Of a stretch of DNA of 64,000 nt, positions 43,555-54,360 are shown piece after piece. This stretch comes from Rhizophagus irregularis (Eukaryota > Glomeromycota > Glomeromycetes > Glomerales > Glomeraceae). The first letter of the stretch is position 1. Each line of letters starts with the position of its first letter. The notes below the pieces were generated by a model. That model worked only from the letters and a program-made list of their open reading frames with translations. It had not been told where the DNA came from and ran no database searches. Position numbers and translations under genes: made by a program. The DNA lies in NCBI RefSeq assembly GCF_026210795.1, contig NC_089460.1, positions 2,318,501 through 2,382,500 of the forward strand, given 5' to 3'.

Positions 43555-43750
43555 TAAAATAAAACGCGTAATCCATAAAATAAATATAATAAATAACACC
43601 TAAATAAATATAAAAACGTGCGTCTCCTATATCTCCTGATAGATATAATAAAGCAAATACAATAAATAACATCTAAATAATATAAAAACGCGTATCTACT
43701 AATAAAATAAACATAATAAATAACACCTAAATAAATTTAAAAACGCGTTT
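43555..43750. repeat. Loose tandem repeat with AAAACGCG words
   Basis: Units of roughly 50-75 bp share ATAATAAATAACA(C/T)CTAAATAA and AAAACGCGT. The array continues past the MITE at 44465-44515, showing that the MITE inserted into it. Confidence 0.6.
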
Positions 43751-43758
43751 CTCCTAAC

Positions 43759-44444
43759 TAGAGTTTGGAACTGGTTGTATTTTTGGAAACTGGATTTAAA
43801 ACGGATGCAACCAGTTCGACCCTTTTCAAATCGGTTTTTACAAACCTGGTTGAAACCGATTTTTGTACTTGGTTTTATATTTGTTTAATTATAATAAATA
43901 AATAATAAAGTAATAGTTAGCCGCATCTGAAGTCACGTTCCTTGTTTTCAGTTAACTTATGGAATTCTACTATGATCTACATCCTGGATTAGAGTTTCCA
44001 TTTTTGCATCAGGCTTACACTGATTTCAAAATGTACGGGACACATAACAAATTACAAAATTCTACCCACATAAATTTGTCAAGTATACAGTACACTGTAA
44101 TTTTGGCCAGAATTAAATGTGATCGGCATATAATTGGCCGAGTTTATAATTTTGGCCAGAATTACAAAACTTGTGTAACACAATTCCAGAATTTGTGTAG
44201 CATAATTTTCTATAACTGATAAAAACCCCGGTGGCTAAACTATTTACCCGCTATCATGTGATTTATAATTTTGTAATTTGGGCTGGCACTATAAAGTTTC
44301 GATATCACACCGGGTTGAGCACCTGGTTGCACTCGCTTTAAACGCAAACCGGTTTTTGCAGCATGAATCCGGATTGAACTGAATCATAAAAAAACGGGTG
44401 GAACCAGTTTAAAAACTGGATGGTGCATCCAGTTCCAAACTCTA
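43759..44444. mobile_element. hAT-type MITE with 8-bp target duplication
   Basis: Ends TAGAGTTTGGAACTGG and CCAGTTCCAAACTCTA are perfect inverted repeats. CTCCTAAC (43751-43758) and CTTCTAAC (44445-44452) flank them. TAGAG fits the hAT terminal rule and 8 bp is the hAT duplication length. The interior has inverted AACCGGTTT-type words and three copies of TTGGCCAGAATTA / AATTGGCCGA. Confidence 0.85.
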
Positions 44445-44730
44445 CTTCTAACTCTCCTAATAAATATAATAAAATAAGTATGATAAATAACCTAAATAAA
44501 TATATAAATGCGCGCTGCCTAAAGAGATTTAAAAAATGTATAAGGCACTTAATATTGTTACAAAGTATAATTATAACTCCACAAATATGTAAAATAATTC
44601 AATGAAAATAATTATTTGAGTAATGCTTTACTTGTTAAGACTTTATTTAGCCTTCAAAGAATGACCAAAGTACCAAAATTACGCTCTAATCTTTGTATAA
44701 AGAAGATAAACAAAAAATAAAAAACAGTTA

Positions 44731-46592
44731 CCGTAAAGTCCTGAATATAAGCAACCTATTTTTGTTATAAGGTTGCTTATATTCGGGTAAATTTAAATAT
44801 TGGGACATAATATAATTCTGGAAAAAGAATCTTTAGCTTAAACTTTCAAATAAAATGATTTATAACGTAATTTTCAATTATTGCGGTTTCACAATTCTTT
44901 GTGAATCATTCGTGCACAGCATCAATCATATCCTTAAAACGCGTATAACTTTTTTGATCAACTCTTAGATAACTTTTATCAAGTTATCAAAAACGATATT
45001 TTTTTACACAGAGAAAAGCCACAATAAATAATGCCACAAGTTGTCAAACATAAACGAGTTGTCAAACGTAAAGCCTTCAAAAGTAATGTTAAACGAACTT
45101 CATACTCTATTAAACAAAAAGAAGAAGTTGTTAATTATGCAAAGGAGTATGGAAAAAATAACGCGGCAACTCACTTTGGAATTAACAAAAGTATGGTTGG
45201 ACGCTGGGTTAAGGCGAGTATAAGCTGGACGGATGAAATAAACAGAAATATTAAGAAAGTTGGCACAGGGAGAAGGGTTTTTTATCCTGAAGTTGAGAAA
45301 AAGCTCTATGACTGGATAATTGAACAAAGGAAACAAGGTTTTGCTGTAAACTATTCACTTATACGAGTCAAGATGCTAGAAATTTTGAGAGATCAGGATA
45401 TTATAGTTCTTTATGGGAATTTAACAAACGATTTTAAGATGTCTAATCGTTGGCTATATGCATTTATGAAGCGACAAAAATTATCCTTGCGACGTCATAC
45501 AAAGATTTCACAAAAACTTCCACAACAAACTGAACAATTGTTAGAAAGTTTTTACCGATTTGTTACTTGACTTAGAATTGAAAAATCATACGAAATGTGT
45601 AATATCTTCAATATGGATGAGACCCCAGTATATTTTGACATGGCGGGTAATTTTACTGTTAATCAAACAGGTGAAAAAACTGTTCATATTCGTGGGACAG
45701 GTAACGAAAAAAATCGGTTCACTGTTGTTCTTACTTGTGCTGCTGGTAAGTACTATAGTAAACCCTATTTCTAGCAAAATAATCTTAAAAATTTTTTTTT
45801 AAAATACAGATGGGACCAAACTGCCACCAATATGTATTTTCAAAGGAAAAAGATTAGGACGTGGTGAACAAATTCCATCTGGTGTGGTGGTTTGGTTCCA
45901 AGAGAATGGTTGGATGGATTCAAAATTAATAATCAATTATATTGACTATTTTAACAATAATCGATCTAGAGATCCAACTATGCTTGTTTATGATTCTTTT
46001 AGGGGCCACCTTGAAGAATCTGTTAAAACAAAGTTTCGTGATAATAATGTTGATTTAGCAGTTATCCCAGGTGGGTTGACAAGCATCTGTCAACCACTTG
46101 ATGTCGCTATAAATAAGCCATTCAAGGACAGATTACGTAAAGAATGGCACTTGTGGATGGCAAATGGTGGTGCTGGAGAAACTACTGCAGGAAACCTTAG
46201 ACGTGCAGTATAGTGATGTTTGTAATTGGGTAAAACGTGCATGGGAAAATATATCTAACGAGACCATAATTAATTCTTTTATAAGTTGTGGTATAACAGA
46301 TTCGTTAGATAGTGATCATGAAGAATTAGAAATTTCGGATATTGATGATACTTTGTAAAAATATTGGGTGTAAAAGGGATTATTAATAGTTTCGCATTTA
46401 ATTTTTTACAAACATTTTATACATAATTTTGATAATTCTATGACATTTATGCTTTAATTTCAATAAAATTACCATATAATCAATATATGTATATATTTTT
46501 TACAAATTTTTCAGAAGGTTGCTTATATTCGGGTAAGATATAAATTAGGGGTTGCTTATATTCGGGGGTTGCTTATATTCGGGACTTTACGG
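44731..46592 (+). mobile_element. Tigger/pogo-like DNA transposon, complete ends (1862 bp)
   Basis: TIRs: CCGTAAAGTCCTGAATATAA continuing to GCAACC at the left, and the same with one change (GTCCCGAATAT) inverted at the right. TA lies directly outside both ends (44729-44730 and 46593-46594). GGTTGCTTATATTCGGG is repeated as subterminal direct and inverted copies (about 44784, 46516, 46548, 46568). One transposase gene lies inside. Confidence 0.9.
45031..46358 (+). pseudogene. Tigger-like (CENP-B/DDE_1) transposase, lightly damaged
   Basis: Transposase of the element at 44731-46592. Starts MPQVVKHKRVVKRKAFKSN; a psq/CENP-B helix-turn-helix SIKQKEEVVNYAKEYGKNNA and NKSMVGRWVK, then a second DNA-binding half (VEKKLYDWIIEQRKQGFAVN, MSNRWLYAFMKR). 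The DDE core shows FNMDETPVYFDM (D1), VYDSFRGHLEE (D2) and ICQPLDVAINKPFK (D3). A 64-bp intron (45746-45809; GTAAGT..TACAG) joins CAA-D to GTKLPP. TGA at 45568 sits where CGA would fit, and a one-base shift near 46200 separates NLRR from YSDVCNWVKRAW. Ends ELEISDIDDTL at 46358. Two lesions only, so inactivation was recent. Confidence 0.9.
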
Positions 46593-46962
46593 TAATATAG
46601 TAGTTAAAAATAAACCAACAATAAATTTTATACTTAAATAATTATTTAAACTCGATATTTACAGCTTTTTATAAACTTTTTGTCTGACATTAAAGAAAGT
46701 AAGAGAAAAAAGAAGAAAGAGTTACGAAAGTTACAAAATCACTGTTAAACGTAAATAAATAAATAAATCAATGAGGCTGATGTGGCACAAAATCACGTGG
46801 GGGTAGAAAAGTGACGGTGATACTGGGGAAGATCCCAAATTTTTAGTGGGGTTTTGGTACGACCTTTCAGCCTTTTATAGGTCATGATCGGCGGGTGAAT
46901 GAGGTGGCTAGAGAACGGTGTAAAAAATTATGTCATAATTACGTATTTTTGATATACGTTGT

Positions 46963-47147
46963 ACCCGTGGTGTAACCGGGTGATGTTTATTGGCACATGT
47001 CACGTGACCGTGAGGAACGCGTTGTTTATATTTATCTCAGCGACTTAAAATACTCTTGAAATTTTTTATTCTATTTGTCACACATTATTTGTCGGGTGGG
47101 ACGGGTTTCTGTTACTAAAAATAGTAAAGTCCGGTTACACCACGGGT
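46963..47147. mobile_element. MITE upstream of the deaminase gene
   Basis: ACCCGTGGTGTAACCGG (46963-46979) and its exact inverse CCGGTTACACCACGGGT (47131-47147) bound 185 bp. The interior has CACATGTCACGTGACCGTGAG. It lies 92 bp before the deaminase start, so it may overlap the promoter. Confidence 0.8.
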
Positions 47148-47238
47148 GTGGGATTACTCATTACTACTCCAATAGGGGTCAAATAGAATTTATTTAAGAC
47201 CGTCGCTTGTTCTGTAGAATACCGTTTTTAATTAAAGT

Positions 47239-48633
47239 ATGGCAAGCCTATCATACAGTCAAGTAGCTCGAATGTCTCGAAGGGAATTAAAAAAGTTAAA
47301 AGAGCGTGAGAAAGAGCTAAAAGAGCGTGAGAAAGTGAAAGAGTTTGAGAAGGAGTTGTATAGCAGAGAATGTGTTGCTCAGAGTATCAACTTTGTAGTC
47401 GGTGAAGCAAATAAAGAATTACCTGCCTTGTTTGATCGTGAGATATTTTCCTGCTATTTAGCAACAATACTTGCAAGGGATAAAGAGGTAGTTGCAGTGT
47501 GGTTGAGAATTTTACAAGGTCGCTGTGAAATTTACCTTTCTAAGAACTCTGATTGGCTCGACGAAGATATTGAGTATATTGATAATATTACGAAATATCT
47601 GAAAAATATATCAAAAAATGCTCCTGTGATATCAAAAGATAACGAAAGGGATTTTCTTGAGGCTGTAACGATTTACTGCTCTACTAAACTTAAGTCTAGA
47701 TTGAAAAAACTTCATGATGATACTGAATTCTATGGCGATAATGAACATGTTAAATCTTTCAGTGATTTTCTTTCAGTTAGGGTTGCTATTATTGGCAATG
47801 CAGAAAATACAAATATTATCACAATATCTGGAATTTGTAAAGAGTATTGTGAGAAAATTAAAAAGGCTAAAATTGAGTCTAGAATCCCCTCAGAATTTTT
47901 AAGACATATTAAGAAAGTGTCGTCTTATATGGCGTCTGCTATAGGTATCGTAGAATGTGCACGTAATATACAATATAAATCATTATTCTCTAACGTTCAA
48001 GTGTATAGAGTGAACCCTGTTATCATAAAAAATCAGCCCATATATTCGTGGGAAAATATTATCAGAAGGTTTATTGATGAAGACAGATATAAACGTTTCA
48101 TGGATAGGTGTTCGAAAAAGCCTAAAATAATGGAAAGAATCAGTAAAGTATATACCGATAAAGCCACACAAAAACAACAACCACTTGACGGTGATAACGT
48201 TAAACAATGTATATACTTACATGCGGAAATGAACATATTGGCCTCCTTAATTATCGACAAGAAAATTAAACGTAGAGTGTTTATAGCAGTGTCAAAGAGA
48301 TGTTGTTTCTTGTGCGAACTTTACATTAATTTTGCACAACTATATCATGGATATAATATCATCGTTTCTGAACCACAATTTTTTACTAAATATGATTTTG
48401 ATTGGAAAAACACGAAAATATGTAGCGGATGGAAATTTCCGCATGTAAGGGATAACAAATTTATGGCCGAATCCCTGAATTATATACTAAAAAATCTTAA
48501 TCAAATCATAGAACAAAAATTAGAACACTATACCAGTAATTTACCGGCGGATTCTAGTGATGGTCAATATATATATGGATATATTAAAGGTTTTAGCAGT
48601 AACCCTGATAATAACTTTAATTTATTTTCTTAA
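47239..48633 (+). CDS. OTT_1508-like nucleotide/nucleic-acid deaminase, intact copy
   Basis: Probable zinc-dependent deaminase of the family named after Orientia OTT_1508, a branch that is expanded in fungi. ATG at 47239 gives 464 residues. Residues 1-45 form a charged Arg/Lys/Glu helix (RRELKKLKEREKELKEREK). A middle alpha-helical region (about 45-300) has no known motif. The C-terminal deaminase domain shows HAEMNILA (H328, E330) and CCFLC (C356, C359), the HxE and CxxC zinc ligands and proton shuttle. The substrate is unknown; bacterial members are predicted toxin domains, and fungal ones have been proposed to act on nucleic acids or in conflict systems. The upstream motif AAGACCGTCGCTTGTT is shared with the paralog. 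No stops or shifts; single exon. Likely functional. Confidence 0.85.
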   Translation: MASLSYSQVARMSRRELKKLKEREKELKEREKVKEFEKELYSRECVAQSINFVVGEANKELPALFDREIFSCYLATILARDKEVVAVWLRILQGRCEIYLSKNSDWLDEDIEYIDNITKYLKNISKNAPVISKDNERDFLEAVTIYCSTKLKSRLKKLHDDTEFYGDNEHVKSFSDFLSVRVAIIGNAENTNIITISGICKEYCEKIKKAKIESRIPSEFLRHIKKVSSYMASAIGIVECARNIQYKSLFSNVQVYRVNPVIIKNQPIYSWENIIRRFIDEDRYKRFMDRCSKKPKIMERISKVYTDKATQKQQPLDGDNVKQCIYLHAEMNILASLIIDKKIKRRVFIAVSKRCCFLCELYINFAQLYHGYNIIVSEPQFFTKYDFDWKNTKICSGWKFPHVRDNKFMAESLNYILKNLNQIIEQKLEHYTSNLPADSSDGQYIYGYIKGFSSNPDNNFNLFS

Positions 48634-49374
48634 CAAGGCTGCGTGAAATTTAGAAAATAAACAATGTATGCAATTTTCAATTTGTTAGCTATACTTTTTT
48701 TATATAAAACATTATAATTAGGAAATATCAGATTTGTAGAGATAAAAGTTTAATTACAGGAAGAATGAGGGTATATTCTATCAATAAAGCATAAAAGTTC
48801 AAAGCGAAATTGTACTTTTCTTGTAAATGAATGTAAAAAAGTTAGCTTAAAGGGAAACATCTCAAGCTCTAGCACATAAGATGAAAGTTTTTATACTATC
48901 TAATGCTGCATTTCGCCTACATTTGTTTCTATTTCATATAGGATATAAAAATTATATTAACGCAAGAGATAAAGTGATTTCAGATATATCTGTGGACAAA
49001 ATATTTTGACTAGGAACAAAAAACTATAAAAAGTATCTTCAGGAGATTCGGATCTTTGTGATAACTTACTTGTAAACAAAGACAACTGTTCACAAACACA
49101 ATTGATCTATCTCATTTGAAGATTTTAATCTTGGGGATTGCAAAGGTAAACTTTCCGTCTTATTTCTGTTCAGATGAATAAAAAAGTTCATTAATCAAAT
49201 TTGCAAATGGTCTAAGGATTGATCTTTAATGTTAATATGACTGCATCATGTAAATCCGATCAATGAGTACTCTTTAATTTACAATAGAAAAATTTGATGT
49301 TATTCCGTTGCATGTAAACTTTGGGTATATGCAGGAATGTTCAAGAATAAATTACATGCAATTATTTGTTAGTC
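48634..49374. other. 3' flank of the deaminase, duplicated elsewhere
   Basis: 48650-48840 resembles the 3' flank of the second paralog (55690-55870: ACAATGTATRCAATTTTCAA, AATATCAGATTTGTAGAG). 48850-48985 resembles 62180-62302 plus 62755-62775 (GATGAAAGTTTTTATACTAT, AAATTATATTAACGCAAGAG). No gene seen. Confidence 0.7.
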
Positions 49375-49835
49375 TGGAATTAAACACCCTGGATTTATCT
49401 GGGGTAAAAATAGATTAATCCATATTTCATCCTGGATTTTCCTATATTTCATCCAATATTTATCCTGAATCTGATCCATATTTTATCCCAAATTAATTAC
49501 TTAAATTTCACTAATAATTACATTACATCCAATTATTAAACCTAGATTAATCGTTAAAATTAAATCCAGGATAAAATATAAACCAAATCCAAAATGAAAT
49601 ATATATTGATTAAATCTGTAATAAAATATGGATTAATCAAGATTTGATAATTGGATGTAATGTAATTTTTGGTGAAACTTAAAAAATTAATCTGAAATAA
49701 AATGTGAATCAAATTTAAGATAAAATATAAATCAGATATAAAATAAAATATAGGAAAATCTGGAATGAAATATGGATTAATCAATTTCATCTCAGATAAA
49801 TCCAAAATTTGATCTAGAATTTAATTCTGAACTTT
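49375..49835. repeat. Large foldback element, about 460 bp
   Basis: The left arm (GGATTTATCTGGGGT, GATTAATCCATATTTCATCC, TACATTACATCCAATTATTA) is mirrored by the right arm (ATAATTGGATGTAATGTAAT, GAATGAAATATGGATTAATC, CAGATAAATCC). The apex is near 49590. An open frame of 81 codons at 49560-49805 (minus) only reads the repeat. Confidence 0.8.
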
Positions 49836-50524
49836 TGATCAATATGACACTTTATAGTTAGCTTATTACATTATCATATTATAAGTGCAACCATAATGTG
49901 AAGAAAATAATTTATCCACACCATTTTTAAATGCAAATCATTTTAATCAACAATTTGAATTTTCTTTTATATTATATTTTTTGAATACTGTTTTTAAATA
50001 TTGAACAATACATTTATATACATATAATGTAAATAATAATAAAATCATATAAAATGTGAAAATATAAAATTTTTTAATAAAATATTTACTTTATCTGAAA
50101 ATTTATATTAAATACCATTTTATTTAATTTTAAATAATAATAAAAAAAGAACTTTAATCATTAATAGCAAATGCATTTATATATATAAAATGGAAAAATA
50201 AATCTTATTAAGAACAATTTTTAAAAAATTTATAATTTATTACTGAAAAAAAAGGAACTTTATATTCTTTTTATATCTTAAAATATAGTTTCAGTAATTT
50301 TTATCTTAAAAGTTTATGTAAAATCACATAAACAGGTATTTTCAGTATTCATCGTCTAAGGTGATAAATATTATACATCACCTTAATATAATCATATGAT
50401 TTTATGATAATATTTTGTTATTGAATTTTTATAAGATTATTTAAACATTATATATATATTATTTATATATTATCCATACATTATCACTATACATTATCTA
50501 TATATTATTTAATAAAGCAATATA
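49836..50524. other. AT-rich non-coding stretch
   Basis: No gene seen. Confidence 0.5.
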
Positions 50525-50960
50525 CTTTACATTTTCCTTACTAGGACATTTAGAAGCCTAGTGTCCTGTTTTATGACATATATCACATTTACGTCCTCCA
50601 GTATTACCGTTTACATCAATATCTCCTTTTTCGCAACTAATATTAGTATGCTTTATCCTTTTAACACTCACTTCATTTTCTTTATTAAAAACTTTTAGTC
50701 ATTTGTTAGACCACCCTTTACCATGATGTGCTAATGAATCTTTAATATTATCAATATCATATACATATCTATCTGATAATTTTACAACATTATTTAAATC
50801 AGTATTTGTTAATTGAGTACCAGCTTCACATTTTGCTTACAATGTATATATCATTTCATTATAATTAATATTTTTATAACTATATTTTACATTTAAATCT
50901 TGTTGATTGGCCTGATCCTAAACTAAATTGAATGTAAGATTAGTTAAAATCAAAATAATT
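50525..50960 (-). pseudogene. Mutator-like transposase C-terminal fragment with zinc knuckle
   Basis: Minus-strand frame: KCEAGTQLTNTDLNNVVKLS, DRYVYDIDNIKDSLAHHGKG, then after TGA an internal linker, then KCDICHKTGH.ASKCPSKEN, a CCHC knuckle with TAG at its aromatic position. The layout resembles the C-terminal end of the FAR1-type Mutator transposases in this window (compare CGNCKQYGHYAKTC at 8810). No catalytic core is attached, so it is a relic. Assignment rests on the knuckle and composition. Confidence 0.5.
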
Positions 50961-51672
50961 GTCTATATATTCCTAATCCAATATCTAAACTAACACTAAT
51001 TCTTTATCCTAATCCCGCATCCTAATCCTAACCTTAATCCTACACCCTAATCCTAACTCTAATCCCATATCTTAAATCTATACCTTATCTAATCCTAATC
51101 TCATATGACTATATCTCCTAATACAATCTTCTAATAAAACTTACCAATTGAAGCTTATAGTATTCAACTCTATATCATTTAACTACAAACCTCTTCTGCC
51201 TTTCATACTCTCTTATATAGTGTTCAGCAATTTCCTAAGAACTAAATTGTGTACTAACAAACAATTACAAAGGTTGACTTAGCAGAGAATATTATATTGA
51301 GTCAAGACTTTCAGCTCTATTCTGAAAATAGGCCTATAAGAATATTTATATTACTTTCACCTTCTTTATTAAGTTCTATTTGTTCTATGTATTAAATATT
51401 GAGTTAACTTTTGTTTCTTTTATTTTATTAGGTAGGAACATATATTATATGAATCTTGATTAACTTCAAAGTTGTCTCTATCTAACAAATAAGCAGGTTC
51501 AGCTGGTATATCTATATTTTAACCAAAAAAACTTCATAAAAGAGAATTTTGGTATTCCTTTATTAAAAACTTTTTTTTTTACCTTGATAATATGTTGTTT
51601 CGTATAAAGGTTTAATTAGTTCTATTTTTGAGTCATTTAAATAGCCAGTTGTATGACAAAGAACAAAAAAAG
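50961..51672. other. Non-coding with CCTAAT-rich stretch
   Basis: 50990-51110 repeats CCTAATC and CCTAACC words (ATCCTAATCCTAACCTTAAT). It may be a decayed telomere-like or simple repeat. No gene seen. Confidence 0.4.
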
Positions 51673-52045
51673 AGTTGTACTTTACTAAAAATGGCCAATT
51701 TTTTAAAATATTTTTATAGACCTAGATACAATAGCTTTCAAAACAATTGTGCAATTATTTTGTAAAATTTTTAAAATATATCAAGATATATTTGAGATAT
51801 TTTTGAAATTAAAATATTAAAATAATATCAAAGTTAATTATATTATTATAATAATAAAATAATAACAAAAATATTAAAAAATTATTGTGATATTATTTTA
51901 AGTCATTTTTATAGACCTAGATACAATATAATTACAAAATAATAACAAAAGTATAATAAAAACATTTTGATGTATTAAATGTATTTTTATAGTATTTTAA
52001 AATTATTACAAAATCATTTCAAAAAATTGGCCATTAATGGTTGAT
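51673..52045. mobile_element. AT-rich foldback MITE, copy A
   Basis: Begins TACTTTACTAAAAATGGCCA and ends with the inverted TTGGCCATTAATGGTTGATAC. Arms share TTTTTATAGACCTAGATACA (both halves) and long A/T palindromes. Confidence 0.7.
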
Positions 52046-52387
52046 ACAATGCATTAAAACCATATAAAAACCATGTTAAAAACATATTAAAAAAATAGCT
52101 ATTTTTAGCAAAATATCATAAAAATATATTGTAAATTATAAATCTATTGTATTTATATTGCAATTTTAAATTTTTTTTTATTATATTACTTTTCTATTGT
52201 TTTTCTATCTTATTTAGACACCACTTTTTTAAAAATATCTTATTTTTATAGTTTTATTAATATTATTATATAATACTATTAAAAAGTTATATTGTAAAAA
52301 TATATTTAAAAAGGTAGGGGTTTCAGCAAAGTTATTAGTAAAATGCTGTATACTATTTAACAAAGTAAATTTATAACTAGTGTATAT

Positions 52388-52697
52388 AACTGAATACTTT
52401 ATTAAAAATGGCTAATTTTTTAAAATGATTTATAATAATTTTAATATATTAAAATGTTTTTATTTTATTTTTGTTATTACTTTGTAATTGTATTATATTT
52501 AGATCTATAAAAATAACTAAAATAATATCACAATGATTTATATTATTTTAATATTTTAATTTTAAAAATACCTATAAAATATCTTGATATATTTTAAAAA
52601 TTTTACAAAATAATTGCACAATTGTTTTAAAAGCTATTGTAACTAGGTATATAAAAATATTTCAAAAAATTAGCAATTTTTAGTATTAAAAGTACAT
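52388..52697. mobile_element. AT-rich foldback MITE, copy B
   Basis: Near-copy of 51673-52045 in inverted sense: TACTTTATTAAAAATGGCTA at the left, TTAGCAATTTTTAGTA at the right, with GTGCAATTATTTTG and ATATATCAAGATAT words inverted relative to copy A. Confidence 0.7.
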
Positions 52698-53883
52698 ATA
52701 TAAAATAGTAACTTTTATTATAATAAATTTTTATTTACAATAAATTTTTATTTAATATAATAAAAATATTTTATGTAATATGTATTATCTATAATATAAT
52801 TTACAAAATTTTTCTGAATTATACCAGATTTTTATATCATAGTATTAACAAATTTTCTTATAATAAAAACCTGATTTGCTAAACTACTTATTTCGTTAGA
52901 CTGTAATAGCTTAATAATAGAATAAAAAAATACAATATTACAAAATGTAAATGGTAATGTGAATTGTAAAAATTACATCTTATATACCTGCTAAGGTATT
53001 TTAGCTAATTTTATTTTTAACCTTTTTATTAATCTCTTTATTTGTATTTAAAATACTATATTTCATGCAGCTTTTTTTTAATTTTTTATCTGAATTTCTA
53101 TATTTGCATATTAAATCAATTATTTTGTCTGAAAATTATTACAAATAATTCTAATAACATCTGTAAAACCTGTATTATTTGGTAATGAAATATTTTAAGG
53201 ATTTTTAAATATTAAAAGTATTGATATATTAGAATATGGGTTTCAATTATTTTAGATTGTAGCTTTTTTGAAAAAAATTCGTTTAAGCATCAAGATTTAC
53301 AATATTTTTATTTAAATATAATTAAGAATATTAGCCATCCTTTTTTAAAACAATAAAAAATGTTTTTACCTAATTTTAATGATTATTCAATAAAAAATAT
53401 ACATAGCAAAATTTGAATAAGTAAATGATGATGATATTATTAAATAAGCATATATAATTGGTAATTGTTTTAAATTTTTTCAATTCAAAAATACTAAATA
53501 AAAAAATGTTTTAGATGAATTTAAAGAAATATATTAAATACATCAGCATTATTTTTATACTCCATCAAAGCTTAATTTCCTAATAAATAAAGCAACTGAA
53601 GTTTATTCTTATTACAATACCTTCATAAACTTACCAAAATTTCAATCATAGTCATGCACTTGATATGTAAGGAAAAAGAAAAAAATCCTATAACCTTGTT
53701 ATATTAGATTAGCAAGTAGTATCATACAGGACATCCTTCAAAACCAGATGCTAAATTAAATAATGATAGCAATATATTTATCAATGTGTTATAATAATTT
53801 AAGACATAGATATAATCATCATGAACAATACTATAAGTGATATGTATTTGATAATGTAAAATCATTTTAAGATAAATTACAAA
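52698..53883. other. AT-rich non-coding stretch
   Basis: No gene or repeat that I can support. An open frame of 66 codons at 53722-53922 (minus) is low-complexity and hydrophobic, without family features. Confidence 0.45.
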
Positions 53884-54012
53884 ATGGAACAAGAAAATAA
53901 TGAAAGTGTAAATGAAGAGCAAGATGGAGGAATAGAAGAAACAGATGATTTTGATTTAACTACAATATCATTTAAATTAACAATTGCTTTGCTTGATGTA
54001 GAACAATGGTAA
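53884..54012 (+). CDS. Small acidic ORF or first exon, unrecognised
   Basis: MEQENNESVNEEQDGGIEET then DDFDLTTISFKLTIALLDVE, ending QW-stop. GTAAAG follows EQW, so this may be the first exon of a gene whose remainder I cannot find. Codon content looks more coding-like than its surroundings. Low confidence. Confidence 0.25.
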   Translation: MEQENNESVNEEQDGGIEETDDFDLTTISFKLTIALLDVEQW

Positions 54013-54360
54013 AGAAAAAACAATAAAAATACTACATATTATTTATAAGTTTATCAGTTCTTTTTCATTCTTCATAAATATAAGGGTTATTAACTTCCAG
54101 CCTATTAATTATATGCAAAACCTTCAAACACTGGATCAGACTGGATCAGGGCATAGAAAACGAAAGTTAACAAGCTAGATAACGGTTGTGTAAACTGTAA
54201 AGTATCGTCGATAGTACTGTAAATTTAATATAAATAATTGTGTAACAATAGGGTCAGATAGAATTTCGCTCATGCTGGATTTTGATCATCTATTTCAAGA
54301 CCGTCGCTTGTTGATTAAGACCGTCGCTTGTTTGTTCTTCCATAAATAGCTTGTATAAGT

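Larger units (their letters stand above)
43226..46827. mobile_element. Outer TIR element holding two nested DNA transposons
   Basis: About 60 bp at the left end (CCCAATATTACTGTCACTTT, then TCTACCCCCATGTG and CATCAGCCTCATT) is repeated inverted at 46763-46827 (CCCAGTATCACCGTCACTTT, TCTACCCCCACGTG, CATCAGCCTCATT) with about 85% identity by eye. Inside lie a 686-bp hAT-type MITE and a complete Tigger-like element. Without these the element would be about 1.05 kb and non-coding. No clear target duplication. Confidence 0.7.
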
